A DNA stretch of 64,000 bases from Streptomyces sp. Tu6071 (GTDB lineage: Bacteria; Actinomycetota; Actinomycetes; Streptomycetales; Streptomycetaceae), in NCBI RefSeq assembly GCF_000213055.1, contig NZ_CM001165.1:7123445-7187444 (forward strand), written 5' to 3'. Shown here piece after piece: positions 34,190 to 42,970 of the stretch; position 1 is the first letter of the stretch, and each line of letters begins with the position of its first letter. Made by a program: the position numbers and the translations under genes. The notes under the pieces are model-generated. The model was not told where the DNA came from, searched no databases, and was given only the letters and a program-made list of their open reading frames with translations.

Positions 34190-34225
34190 TTGACGGGCGG
34201 AAACCGCACGCCTTACGGTTTTCGC
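34190..34225 (+). promoter_or_regulatory. Promoter of the SGNH esterase with an embedded inverted repeat
   Basis: -35 TTGACG (34190-34195), 17-bp spacer, -10 TTACGG (34213-34218). GCGGAAACCG (34197-34206) and CGGTTTTCGC (34216-34225) form a 10-bp inverted repeat with one mismatch and a 9-base gap, lying across the spacer and -10. Confidence 0.55.
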
Positions 34226-34315
34226 GCCCGGGTGCCCTACCGACCGGACGGAATGTCCTCGCGCGGCGGGTGACCGGGCTCTCCTGCTCCTTCGGCCTGT
34301 CGATGAGGAACGGTC

Positions 34316-35215
34316 ATGAAGGCTCGACTGAAAGATTCTTGTCGCTCCCCGCGCTCCCGTGCGGGGGCCGCGGCCGGTGCGTTCGTCCTGGCGCTCGCCG
34401 CCGTGGTGGCCTCGGGTCCCGGCGCGCACGCGGCGCCGGACGCGGCGACGAGCGGCGAGCGGTACGTGGCGCTCGGCGACTCGTACACGTCCGGCCCCAA
34501 GCTCGGCACGCAGGTGGACACGGCCTGCGCGCGCTCCGACGTCAACTACCCCTCTCTCGTGGCCGCCGCCCTCGCCCCCGCCTCCTTCACCGACGTGAGC
34601 TGCGGCGGCGCCGACACGCGTCACATGACGGGCCCGCAGGGCGAGGCGCCGCCCCAGCTCGACGCGCTGTCGCCGGACACGACGCTCGTCACCCTCGGCA
34701 TCGGCGGCAACGACCTCGACCTGCCGCTCCTGCTCGGGCGGTGCGCCGTGCTCGGCACGCTGCTCCCGTACGGGGACCCGTGCCGCACCTCGTTCACCCT
34801 GCTCGGCAAGGACGAGATCGACGCGCGGATCGACGGCGTCGCCCCGAAGATCGACGCCGTGCTCGCCGAGATCCACCGGCGGGCGCCCGCCGCCCGCGTG
34901 CTGGTCGTCGGCTACCCCGTGATCCTTCCCGACGACGGAGGCAACTGCCACGACATCGTCCCGATGGCCTCCGGCGACGCGCCCTGGATCAGGGACAAGG
35001 AGAAGCGGTTCAACGCGATGCTCGCCGACCGGGCCGCGGCGCACGGCGCGGCGTACGTGGACACCTACGCGCCGTCCGTCGGCCACGACCTGTGCCGCCC
35101 GGCCGGTACCCGGTGGATCGAGCCGGCCGACTCCGCGACCACGGCCGGGCTGCACCCCAACGAGGTCGGGCACCGCGCCGCGGCGGCCGACGTGCTCGCG
35201 GCGCTCGGCCGCTGA
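34316..35215 (+). CDS. Secreted SGNH/GDSL-family esterase or lipase
   Basis: 299 aa from the ATG at 34316 (GAGGAA upstream). The signal peptide runs to about residue 40 (AGAFVLALAAVVASGPGAHA-A). Block I is ALGDSYTSG with the Ser nucleophile, block III is GIGGNDLDL with the oxyanion Asn, and block V is LHPNEVGH with the catalytic His. Six Cys residues in the mature part fit the three disulfides of secreted Streptomyces SGNH lipases. Substrate could be a lipid or acetylated glycan. It is transcribed alone towards the TetR gene at 35241; no ABC or glycosidase gene is linked to it by overlap. Confidence 0.92.
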   Translation: MKARLKDSCRSPRSRAGAAAGAFVLALAAVVASGPGAHAAPDAATSGERYVALGDSYTSGPKLGTQVDTACARSDVNYPSLVAAALAPASFTDVSCGGADTRHMTGPQGEAPPQLDALSPDTTLVTLGIGGNDLDLPLLLGRCAVLGTLLPYGDPCRTSFTLLGKDEIDARIDGVAPKIDAVLAEIHRRAPAARVLVVGYPVILPDDGGNCHDIVPMASGDAPWIRDKEKRFNAMLADRAAAHGAAYVDTYAPSVGHDLCRPAGTRWIEPADSATTAGLHPNEVGHRAAAADVLAALGR

Positions 35216-35240
35216 GCGGGAGTGCGCGGGTCCCACCGCC

Positions 35241-35930
35241 TCAGCCCGCCCCGGGGGCCCCGGCGCCTCCGGGCGCGGGGGAGGCGCCCGGGGCGGGCTC
35301 CCCGGTCCAGGGGGTCGGCGGGAGCACGAGGCCGAGTTCGGTCAGGTAGGCGCGTACCGACGCCTGCATGTCCACGGCGGCGGGTTCCAGGAGCCACTGG
35401 GTCTGGAGCCCGTCCATGAGGGCCAGCAGCTGCTGGGCGACCGAGGCGGGGTCGTGGGGCAGCGGCGGCTCGTGCTCGGCGAAGAGCCGCGCGAAGAGGA
35501 CCGCCGTGCGTTCGCGCAGCAGCCGGTACCGCTCCACGAAGTAGTCGTGGGCCGGGTGTTCGGGGTCCGACGCCTCGCCGGACAGCTTGGCGTAGAGGCC
35601 GACGAGGCCCGGGGTGTGGGCGTTGCGCGCGACGACGTACACGAGCCGCATCAGCCGCTCCGTGGGGTCGCCGGAGGCGTCCGGCGGGAAGAGACGCGCG
35701 GCGTCCTCCGCGTCCCGTCTGCTCAGCACCTGCGTCAACAGGGCTTCCTTGCCCGGGAAGTGGTGCAGCAGTCCGGCGTGCGTCAGGCCCGCGTGGGCCG
35801 CGATGTCGCGCAGCGAGACGGCGTGGAAGCCGGAGCGCGAGAAGAGCGCGGTGGCCGCGTCGAGGATGCGGGCGCGCGTGCGGTCGCCCTTGCTGGGGCG
35901 CGGGGCGGACTGCGGGTGGGGTGCGCTCAA
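35241..35930 (-). CDS. TetR-family regulator of the peptide/nickel-type ABC importer
   Basis: 229 aa, starting at a TTG at 35930 because a perfect GGAGGT lies 7 bases before it; upstream codons in the frame lack such a site. The TetR helix-turn-helix is DRTRARILDAATALFSRSGF, then SLRDIAAHAGLTHAGLLHHF. The ligand domain is similar to that of the TetR at 30707 (DGLQTQWLLEPAAVDMQ). The Pro/Ala/Gly-rich C-terminal tail is probably disordered. Two tandem operators at 36016-36067 lie between it and the divergent importer genes, so it most likely represses both itself and the importer. Confidence 0.9.
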   Translation of the reverse strand: MSAPHPQSAPRPSKGDRTRARILDAATALFSRSGFHAVSLRDIAAHAGLTHAGLLHHFPGKEALLTQVLSRRDAEDAARLFPPDASGDPTERLMRLVYVVARNAHTPGLVGLYAKLSGEASDPEHPAHDYFVERYRLLRERTAVLFARLFAEHEPPLPHDPASVAQQLLALMDGLQTQWLLEPAAVDMQASVRAYLTELGLVLPPTPWTGEPAPGASPAPGGAGAPGAG

Positions 35931-36015
35931 CGGGGGGACCTCCTGGGCCTGTCGGGGCGTCGCGTCGCCGTCGTGGCGCACCGGCCGGGGAGTCGCGGGA
36001 CCGTCGCGCCGCGAG

Positions 36016-36067
36016 AAACCTACCAGTTGGTTGATTTCCGTCGACGGAAACCTACCAAGTGGTTAGT
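36016..36067. promoter_or_regulatory. Two tandem TetR-type operators
   Basis: AAACCTACCAGTTGGTTGAT (from 36016) and AAACCTACCAAGTGGTTAGT (from 36048) are spaced by 32 bp, about three helical turns. Each has the dyad ACC-ACCA/TGGT-GGT. They sit in the divergent promoter of the TetR gene and the binding lipoprotein. Confidence 0.75.
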
Positions 36068-36135
36068 TCTGTGTGTAAGCTCGCCGCCAATCTCGCCGGA
36101 ACGCTCGTTGCCGGCCCTCCGGACGGAGATCCCTC

Positions 36136-37680
36136 ATGAAACGAACTCCCCGCTCCACGGCGCTCCTCGCGGGTGCGGCGGCGGCCTGTCTGGTGCTCAC
36201 CGGCTGCGCCGGCTCGGGGGTCGGCCGCTCGGCGAGCGCGGGGACCGACAGCCTGCGGATCGCCACGCTCACCGCGGCCCAGAGCCTCGACCCCGCCGCC
36301 GCGGTCGGCAGCGCGCTCCCGTACTTCCAGGCCGTCTACGACACGCTCCTGCGGCGCGCCCCCGACGGCACCTACCACCCGATGCTCGCCACTCGGTGGA
36401 GCTGGAGCAGCGACCGCACCCGGCTCGCGCTCACCCTGCGCGAGGGCGTCGAGTTCGCCGACGGCACGCCCTTCGACGGGGCGGCGGTCAAGGCCAACAT
36501 GACGCGCTTCAAGAAGGGCGGCGGCGCCTCCGCGAAGACCCTCGCGGTCCTCGAGGACGTCGAGGTGCGCGACGCGCACCACGTCACCCTCCAACTCACG
36601 AACCCCGACCCGGCGATGCTCTTCTACCTCAGCGACGCCGCGGGACTCATGGCGAGCCCCGCGAAGTTCACCGGGGACAGCCTCAAGACGACCCCGGACG
36701 GCACCGGCCCGTACACGCTCGACAAGAGCCGTACGGCCCTCGGCACCAAGTACGTCTACACCCGCAAGAAGGACTACTGGGGCGAGGAACTGCCGTACCG
36801 CACCCTGTCGATGAGCGTCTTCGACAACGAGACGGCGGTCGTCAACGGCCTGAAGACCGGCCAGATCGACAGTGCCCTGCTCCAGGACGCCGACCAGCAG
36901 GCGGCGATCGAGGCCGACCCGCGCCTCACGACCCGCAAGCAGTCCATCGACTTCCAGGGCCTCCTGCTCTTCGACCGGGCCGGTGCCCGCACCCCCGCCC
37001 TGCGCGAGGCCAAGGTGCGCCAGGCCCTCAACTACGCGATCGACCGCGACACGATGCTCGACAAGATCCGGCTCGGACGCGGCGAGACCACCGACCAGGT
37101 CTTCGGCCCCGGCACCCGCGGCTACGACAAGAAGCTCGACCACGCCTACCCCCACGACCCGGCCAAGGCGCGGAAACTCCTCGCCGAGGCGGGATACCCG
37201 AGGGGGTTCACGCTCAAGCTGCCCCGCCTCACCGCCATCGTCGGCGACGCCCTCGCTTCCTCGCTGCAGAGCGACTTCAAGGCCGTCGGTGTCCGCCTCG
37301 ACTGGGAAAGCCTCGACCAGGCGAGCGCCGTCCAGAAGATCTACACCGACCGCGCCTACTCCGCGATGGTCATGAACATCGGTCAGTCAGCCACCGACTG
37401 GATCACCGTCCAGGATCTCGTCGCCCCCGGCGCCTTCAACCTCTTCGGCTCCACCGACGCGACCGTCAAGCGCCTCGTCCCCGAGATCCAGCGGAGCACG
37501 GGCGCCGAGGCCACGACCGCCGCGCGCCGGCTCAACCAGCACCTCGTGGACCAGGCGTGGTTCGTGCCCTTCTACCGGATGAGCTACCTCCTCGTCACCG
37601 CCGACGGCGTCAAGGCCGAGCCCCAGTCCGGCATGGCGGTCCCCTCGATCTACAACTACCGGCCGTCCAGGACCGCGTGA
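36136..37680 (+). CDS. Peptide/nickel-type ABC transporter substrate-binding lipoprotein (SBP family 5)
   Basis: 514 aa from the ATG at 36136. It has a Sec lipoprotein signal, MKRTPRSTALLAGAAAACLV then LTGC with lipidated Cys24. The family-5 fold is seen in LRIATLTAAQSLDPAAAVGS, YDTLLRRAPDGTYHPMLATR and LREGVEFADGTPFDGAAVKA. The hinge region DYWGEELPYRTLSM and later QALNYAIDRDTML are also typical. It captures oligopeptides, metal chelates or sugars outside the membrane and delivers them to the permeases at 37808 and 38746. It is the first gene of a four-gene operon under the TetR operators at 36016. Confidence 0.93.
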   Translation: MKRTPRSTALLAGAAAACLVLTGCAGSGVGRSASAGTDSLRIATLTAAQSLDPAAAVGSALPYFQAVYDTLLRRAPDGTYHPMLATRWSWSSDRTRLALTLREGVEFADGTPFDGAAVKANMTRFKKGGGASAKTLAVLEDVEVRDAHHVTLQLTNPDPAMLFYLSDAAGLMASPAKFTGDSLKTTPDGTGPYTLDKSRTALGTKYVYTRKKDYWGEELPYRTLSMSVFDNETAVVNGLKTGQIDSALLQDADQQAAIEADPRLTTRKQSIDFQGLLLFDRAGARTPALREAKVRQALNYAIDRDTMLDKIRLGRGETTDQVFGPGTRGYDKKLDHAYPHDPAKARKLLAEAGYPRGFTLKLPRLTAIVGDALASSLQSDFKAVGVRLDWESLDQASAVQKIYTDRAYSAMVMNIGQSATDWITVQDLVAPGAFNLFGSTDATVKRLVPEIQRSTGAEATTAARRLNQHLVDQAWFVPFYRMSYLLVTADGVKAEPQSGMAVPSIYNYRPSRTA

Positions 37681-37807
37681 CCCCGGCACCGGGGACCGTC
37701 GTGCCCCCCGCCGCCCGTGCGCGGGCGCCCCTCCCGCGTCCCGCCCCTCCCGGCCCCGCCCCCTCCGCCCGCCGCGTCCCCGGCGGGCACCACCGACAGC
37801 GAGTGCC

Positions 37808-38749
37808 ATGCTGACCTTCCTCCTCCGCAGAGTCGCCGCCGGAGCCCTCCTCCTCTTCGTCGTCTCCCTGCTCTCCTACCTCCTCCTCTCCGTCCCGCAC
37901 CTCGACGTCGGCCGCCAGCTCCTCGGCCAGAGCGCCGCCCAGGACGCCGTCGACGCCAAGAACGCCGCCCTCGGCCTCGACCGCCCGGTCCTCGCCCAGT
38001 ACGGCGACTGGCTCGCCCACGCCCTGCGCGGTGACCTCGGCACCTCCTGGTACACGAGCGAGAACGTCACCGACGCCGTCGCGGGACGGCTCCCCGTGAC
38101 CCTCAGCCTCATGCTCGGCGTCACCCTCGTGACGACGGTCGCCTCCTTCGCCCTCGGCGTGTGGGCGGGCGTCCGGCGCGGCGCGGTCGACCGCCTCGTG
38201 CAACTCCTCGGCGTCGTCGGCTACGCCCTGCCCGGCTTCCTCGTCACCCTCGTCATCGTGCTGCTCTTCGCCGTCCGGCTGAACTGGTTCCCCGCCATCG
38301 GCTACACCGCCTTCGGCGACTCCCCGAGCGGCTGGCTCTCGACCATCGCCCTCCCCGTCGTCTCGCTCTCCCTCGCCTCGGTGGCGGGTGTCTCGCAACA
38401 GGTGCGCGGAGCCGTCATCGACACCCTGCGCCAGGACTACGTCCGCACCCTGCGCGCCCGCGGCCTCCCGCCGCACCGCATCGTGCTGCGCCACGTCCTG
38501 CGCAACGCCTCGGCGCCCGCGCTCTCCGTCCTCGGGATGCAGTTCGTCGGGCTCCTCGGCGGCGCCGTCCTCGTCGAGCAGATCTTCGGACTGCCCGGCA
38601 TCGGCTCCATGACCGTCACCTACACGACCCGCGGCGACATCCCCGTGATCATGGCCCTCGTCATGCTCACCGTCGTCGGCGTCGTGCTCGTCAACCTCCT
38701 CGTCGACCTCCTGATCGGCTGGCTCAACCCGAAGGCGAGGACCGCGTGA
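37808..38749 (+). CDS. DppB-type ABC transporter permease
   Basis: 313 aa from the ATG at 37808. The first membrane segment is at about 8-30 (AAGALLLFVVSLLSYLLLSV), and five more follow. The family motif GLDRPVLAQYGDWL appears in the N-terminal loop, and the coupling loop is RALRARGLPPHRIVLRHVLR-like (residues near 215-240, RTLRARGLPPHRIVLRHVL). The stop overlaps the next start by 4 bases (GTGA). It forms half of the transmembrane channel of the importer. Confidence 0.94.
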   Translation: MLTFLLRRVAAGALLLFVVSLLSYLLLSVPHLDVGRQLLGQSAAQDAVDAKNAALGLDRPVLAQYGDWLAHALRGDLGTSWYTSENVTDAVAGRLPVTLSLMLGVTLVTTVASFALGVWAGVRRGAVDRLVQLLGVVGYALPGFLVTLVIVLLFAVRLNWFPAIGYTAFGDSPSGWLSTIALPVVSLSLASVAGVSQQVRGAVIDTLRQDYVRTLRARGLPPHRIVLRHVLRNASAPALSVLGMQFVGLLGGAVLVEQIFGLPGIGSMTVTYTTRGDIPVIMALVMLTVVGVVLVNLLVDLLIGWLNPKARTA

Positions 38750-40626
38750 GCGAGAACCCGCACACCGTCGCGAGGGGCACGGACACGGTTCCGGCCCGCC
38801 CCACCGCAACCCCGGTCACCGCCGTCCTCGGCCCCGTGCCGCCCACCGCCGGTGACCCGCCCGTCGCACCGCCCCGTGCCCGCACCGGTACCACCGGCCG
38901 GCTCGCCCGCCACCCGCTCGGCGCGGGCTCCGCCGTACTCCTCCTGCTCATCGTGCTCGCGGTGCTCCTCGCCCCGCTGCTCACCTCCGCCGACCCCTCG
39001 GCCTCCTCGCTCAGCGGTGCCTTCGCCCACCCCGGCGCGGGCCACCCCCTCGGCCTCGACTCGGCCGGCCGCGACATCCTCGCCCGGCTCCTGTACGGCG
39101 GTCGCGAGACGCTCGGGGGAGCGGCGCTCTCCCTCGTCATCGCCCTCGTCCTCGGCGTCCCTGCCGGGCTCTACGCCGGTTACCGCGGCGGCCTCTTCGA
39201 CGCCGTCGCCGGATGGTTCGTCAACCTCGTCATGGCGCTGCCCGCCATGGTCGTCCTCCTCGCCGGGCGCGCCATCCTCGGCCCCCGCGTGTGGGTGCTC
39301 ATGGTCGTCCTCGGCGTGCTCGTCGCGCCCAGCTTCTTCCGGCTCGTGCGCGGCATCGTCGCGGACGTACGCGGCGAGCTGTACGTGGACGCCGCCCGGG
39401 TCTCCGGGCTCGGCGACCGCAGGATCGTGGCCCGGCACGTCCTCGTCGTGGTCCGCGCGCCCCTCATCATCCAGCTCGCCCTCGTCGCCGGACTCGCCAT
39501 CGGCCTCCAGGCGGGCCTCGAATTCCTCGGCATCGGCAGCGGCTCCTCGCCGACGTGGGGCGCGATGCTCGACGAGGCGTTCAAGAACATCCAGCGCGCC
39601 CCCGTCCTCATGCTGTGGCCGGGACTCGCGCTCGGCCTCACGAGCGGCGCCCTCGTCCTGCTGGCCGCCGCGCTGCGCGACGTACTGGAGGACAGGGGCA
39701 CGACCCGGGGCGGGCGCACCACGAAGAGGGCCACCGCACCGCTCCCGGAGCCCGCCCCGTCCGCCGCCCCCACCGAGCGCGGCGCCCTCCTCTCCCTCCG
39801 GGACCTCGCCGTCGCCTACACCCTCCCCGACGGCACCACCAAGGAGGTCGTGCACGGCATCGACCTGGACCTCGCCCCCGGCGAGATCCTCGGCCTCGTC
39901 GGCGAGTCCGGCTCCGGGAAGACGCAGACCGCCTTCTCCGTCCTCGGCATCCTCCCCGACGGCGGCACCGTCACCCGCGGCAGCGTGACCGTCGCGGGCA
40001 CCGAGATCGTCGGGCTCCCCGAGAAGCGGCACCGCGCGCTGCGCGGCAGCGTCGTCGCGTACGTACCGCAGGAGCCCATGAGCAATCTCGACCCCGCCTT
40101 CACGATCGGCAGCCAGCTCGTCGAGCCCCTGCGCACCGTCCTCGGCCTCCGCCGCGCCGAGGCCCGCACCCGCGCCCTCGACCTGTTGCGGGCCGTCGGG
40201 ATACCCGACCCCGAACGCGCCTTCCGCGCCTACCCGCACGAGATCTCCGGCGGCATGGCCCAGCGCGTCCTCATCGCGGGCGCCATGTCCTGCGACCCGC
40301 GGCTCCTCATCGCCGACGAACCGACCACCGCCCTCGACGTGCGCGTCCAGGCCGAGATCCTCGCCCTCCTGCGCCGCCTGCGCGAGGAGCGCGGCCTCGG
40401 CATCCTCCTCGTCACCCACAACCTGGGAGTCGTCGCGGACCTGTGCGACCGCGTTGCCGTGATGAGCGGGGGCCGCCTCGTCGAGACCGGGACCGCCGAA
40501 CAGGTCCTGCACGCCCCGCGCGACCCCTGTACGCGCGCCCTGCTCGACGCCGTGCTCGACGACGTACCGGCCCGAGCGCCCTGGCAGCCGACCCCCGCCG
40601 CAGCGACGAAGGACGCGACCGCATGA
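38746..40626 (+). CDS. Fused DppC-type permease and DppD-type ATPase
   Basis: 626 aa from the GTG at 38746. Residues 1-55 are a Pro/Thr-rich tail. Residues about 60-320 are the permease half, with GLDSAGRDILARLLYGGRET, the coupling loop YVDAARVSGLGDRRIVARHV and six membrane segments. A short Arg/Pro/Ala linker (about 325-345) leads to the ATPase half: Walker A GESGSGKT, Q-loop VPQEPMSNLDP, signature ISGGMAQR, Walker B LLIADEPTTALD and the switch His in LVTHNLG. Both halves are complete, so this is a genuine fusion, found also in other actinomycetes. The final codon overlaps the next ATG. Confidence 0.94.
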   Translation: MSENPHTVARGTDTVPARPTATPVTAVLGPVPPTAGDPPVAPPRARTGTTGRLARHPLGAGSAVLLLLIVLAVLLAPLLTSADPSASSLSGAFAHPGAGHPLGLDSAGRDILARLLYGGRETLGGAALSLVIALVLGVPAGLYAGYRGGLFDAVAGWFVNLVMALPAMVVLLAGRAILGPRVWVLMVVLGVLVAPSFFRLVRGIVADVRGELYVDAARVSGLGDRRIVARHVLVVVRAPLIIQLALVAGLAIGLQAGLEFLGIGSGSSPTWGAMLDEAFKNIQRAPVLMLWPGLALGLTSGALVLLAAALRDVLEDRGTTRGGRTTKRATAPLPEPAPSAAPTERGALLSLRDLAVAYTLPDGTTKEVVHGIDLDLAPGEILGLVGESGSGKTQTAFSVLGILPDGGTVTRGSVTVAGTEIVGLPEKRHRALRGSVVAYVPQEPMSNLDPAFTIGSQLVEPLRTVLGLRRAEARTRALDLLRAVGIPDPERAFRAYPHEISGGMAQRVLIAGAMSCDPRLLIADEPTTALDVRVQAEILALLRRLREERGLGILLVTHNLGVVADLCDRVAVMSGGRLVETGTAEQVLHAPRDPCTRALLDAVLDDVPARAPWQPTPAAATKDATA

Positions 40627-41480
40627 GCACCCACCACGAGCCGGACGGCACCGACACCCTCCTCGCCGTCCGCGATCTGCGCGTCTCCTTCCGGGGCAAG
40701 GGCCGCCGTGCCCCCCGCACCGAGGTGCTCAAGGGCGTCGGGCTCGGCATCCGCCCCGGCGAGACACTCGGCCTCGTCGGCGAATCCGGTTCCGGCAAGA
40801 CGACTATCGGACGGGCCGTGCTCGGTCTCGTCCCGGTCGACTCGGGCAGCATCACCTTCGCGGGCGCACGCCTCGACGGCATGAAACGCGCCCGCCGCCG
40901 CGCGCTCGGCCGCGACCTCCAGGTCATCTTCCAGGACCCGTACACGTCCCTGAACCCCTCACGGACCGTCGGCGACACCCTCGCCGAACCCCTCCTCGCG
41001 CAGGGCGTCCGGGCCAAGGAGGCGCGCGGGCGGGTCGGCGACTTCCTCTCCCGGGTGCGGCTGCCCGCCGACGCCGCCGCACGCCTGCCCCGGGAGTTCT
41101 CCGGCGGCCAGCGCCAGCGCGTGGCCATCGCCCGCGCCCTCGCGCTGCGCCCCCGCCTCGTCGTGTGCGACGAACCGGTCTCCGCGCTCGACCTCACGAC
41201 CCAGGCCGCCGTCCTCGAACTCCTCCTCGAACTCCAGGAACAGACCGGCGTCGCCTACCTCTTCGTCTCGCACGACCTCTCCGTCGTGCGGTACATGAGC
41301 CACCGCGTGAGCGTCATCCACCACGGCGAGATCGTCGAGACGGGCCCCGCCGACCGCGTCACGAGCCACCCCGACCACCCCTACACCCGCACCCTGCTCC
41401 TCTCGGCCCCGGTCGCCGACGTCACTCGCCAACGACAACGCCGGGAGGAGGCGGCCCACGCGAGGGCGGCGGCCGGCTGA
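40623..41480 (+). CDS. DppF-type ABC transporter ATPase
   Basis: 285 aa from the ATG at 40623, overlapping the fused gene stop (ATGA). Walker A GESGSGKTT, Q-loop VIFQDPYTSLNPS, signature FSGGQRQR, Walker B LVVCDEPVSALD and switch H in FVSHDLSVV are all intact. A DppF-like C-terminal segment follows (PDHPYTRTLLLSAP, the oligopeptide-transporter C-terminal region). It pairs with the ATPase half of the preceding fusion to hydrolyse ATP. Confidence 0.95.
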   Translation: MSTHHEPDGTDTLLAVRDLRVSFRGKGRRAPRTEVLKGVGLGIRPGETLGLVGESGSGKTTIGRAVLGLVPVDSGSITFAGARLDGMKRARRRALGRDLQVIFQDPYTSLNPSRTVGDTLAEPLLAQGVRAKEARGRVGDFLSRVRLPADAAARLPREFSGGQRQRVAIARALALRPRLVVCDEPVSALDLTTQAAVLELLLELQEQTGVAYLFVSHDLSVVRYMSHRVSVIHHGEIVETGPADRVTSHPDHPYTRTLLLSAPVADVTRQRQRREEAAHARAAAG

Positions 41481-41482
41481 GC

Positions 41483-41510
41483 GGGGCCGGACCACGGCCG
41501 GTCCGGCCCC
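41483..41510. terminator. Bidirectional terminator between ABC operon and paa cluster
   Basis: An 11-bp perfect stem GGGGCCGGACC/GGTCCGGCCCC with a 6-base loop lies between the convergent ATPase gene and paaD. Confidence 0.88.
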
Positions 41511-42056
41511 TCAGATCTCCTTGAACCGCTCGAAGGGTTCCCCGCACGCGCGACAGCGGTGCAGGGAGCGGCAGGAGGTCGCGGAGAAGCGCGACAGCTC
41601 CTCGGCGTCGTCCGCGCCGCACTGCGGGCAGCGCACCGCCGCCGCGTCGTCCGCGTGACGGGTGGGGGAGAGGGAGAGGGGGACCGGGCCGCCGCGACGG
41701 GGGCCCGAGGCCGGGCCCGGGGGGACGATGTGGTGGGCGGCGAGGGCCGCGCGGCCCTCCTCCGTCATCCAGTCCGTCGTCCATGGCGGGTCGAGCACCG
41801 TACGGACCCGGACCGCGCCGAAACCGGCCCCGTTCAGGGCCCGTACCGTCGCCGCCCGCATCTCGGCCATCGCCGGGCAGCCCGAGTACGTCGGCGTGAG
41901 CGACACGACGAGCGTGCCGTCCTCCTCGTACGCGAGGTCCCGCAGCACCCCGAGGTCGTGCAGGCTCAGCATCGGCAGCTCGGGGTCGGGCACCCGCCCG
42001 GCCGCCTCCCAGGCGGCCCGAAGGCGGGGGTCGGACACCGGGGCCGCCGCGCTCAC
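41511..42056 (-). CDS. paaD: Phenylacetyl-CoA epoxidase maturation subunit PaaD
   Basis: 181 aa from the GTG at 42056, which overlaps the paaC stop (GTGA). The N-terminal MIP18/DUF59-like fold is seen in VPDPELPMLSLHDLGVLRDL and VSLTPTYSGCPAMAEMR, with the conserved Cys. The C-terminal zinc-ribbon-like part has C-x2-C (VRCPQCGAD), followed by C-x5-C-x2-C (SCRSLHRCRACG). PaaD supports Fe-S cluster assembly for the epoxidase reductase. It is the last gene of the cluster; no PaaE reductase gene follows, as a terminator and the ABC operon come next. Confidence 0.93.
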   Translation of the reverse strand: MSAAAPVSDPRLRAAWEAAGRVPDPELPMLSLHDLGVLRDLAYEEDGTLVVSLTPTYSGCPAMAEMRAATVRALNGAGFGAVRVRTVLDPPWTTDWMTEEGRAALAAHHIVPPGPASGPRRGGPVPLSLSPTRHADDAAAVRCPQCGADDAEELSRFSATSCRSLHRCRACGEPFERFKEI

Positions 42057-42907
42057 CACGTCGCCCCCGGGTGTGCGCGGGCCACCACCTGGAGTTCCGC
42101 CAGGAGCGGGGCCAGGTGCTCGGTGTGCGCGCCCCGCCGCCCGTCGGCGCTCTCCGCGACGGCCTCGGGGATCTCCAGCGTCGCCGCGCCGAGCACCCGC
42201 TCCCACACCTCGCGCGCCTCCGCCGCCACCCCGGCGGCGTCGACCCCGAGGAAGGCGGCGCTGTCGTCGCGGCCGAACTCGGCGAGCAGCGGCGCGAGGG
42301 CGCGTGCCGCCTCGGTCATCCTGCGGTGCGACTCCTCGGTGCCGTCACCGAGCCGGATCGCCCAGTCGGCGGCGAACTGGCGGTGGTACGCCAGCTCCTT
42401 GACGCCCTTCGCCGCGATGGCCGCGAGGACCGGGTCCGGCGCGGAGGTGAGCCGGCGCAGGAGCGCGAGCCGCCACGCCGAGTGGGCGAGGAGCCGCAGC
42501 ACGGTGAAGGCGAAGTCGCCGTTGGGCACCTCCGTGATCCGCAGGTTGCGGAAGGCGTCGGCGTCGCGGAAGTAGGCGTACGCGTCCTCGTCGCGGCCCG
42601 TGCCGTCCAGCAGCCCGGCCCGCGCGTACAGCAGCCGGGTCTGGCCCAGCAGGTCCAGGCCGATGTTGGCGAGGGCCAGCTCGATCTCCAGCTCGGGTGC
42701 CGCCGTGACCCACTCGCCGAGCCGCTGCGCGCTCACCAGCGCGTCGTCGCCGAGGGCGAGGCACAGCGCCGCGAGCGCCGCCGTGTCCACCCCGTCGGGG
42801 ACGGTCGTGTCCACGCCGTGCAGCGGGTCCTCGAACCCGGTGCCGAAGGCCCAGTGACCGTCGCCCTCGGCGGCGTCGGCGGCCAGCGACAGGTGATCGT
42901 CGCTCAT
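42053..42907 (-). CDS. paaC: Phenylacetyl-CoA epoxidase structural subunit PaaC
   Basis: 284 aa from the ATG at 42907 (AGGAG 11 bases upstream; a GTG 9 bases earlier is too close to it). The ferritin-like subunit is recognised by ANIGLDLLGQTRLLYARAG, YFRDADAFRNLRITEVPNGD and KGVKELAYHRQFAADWAIRL. PaaC forms the heterodimer core with PaaA, but is not itself catalytic. It overlaps paaD. Confidence 0.95.
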   Translation of the reverse strand: MSDDHLSLAADAAEGDGHWAFGTGFEDPLHGVDTTVPDGVDTAALAALCLALGDDALVSAQRLGEWVTAAPELEIELALANIGLDLLGQTRLLYARAGLLDGTGRDEDAYAYFRDADAFRNLRITEVPNGDFAFTVLRLLAHSAWRLALLRRLTSAPDPVLAAIAAKGVKELAYHRQFAADWAIRLGDGTEESHRRMTEAARALAPLLAEFGRDDSAAFLGVDAAGVAAEAREVWERVLGAATLEIPEAVAESADGRRGAHTEHLAPLLAELQVVARAHPGATW

Positions 42908-42970
42908 TGCGACCACTACTCCTTGAAATCCTCTGGAAAGCGGGCCCCCGCGCGGGGGCGGCGCGGCGGC

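Noticed and set aside
34137..34209. GH3 start at 34209
   Set aside because: This would place the shared operator and a Pro/Arg-rich stretch inside the coding region; the ATG at 33936 begins the normal GH3 N-terminus.
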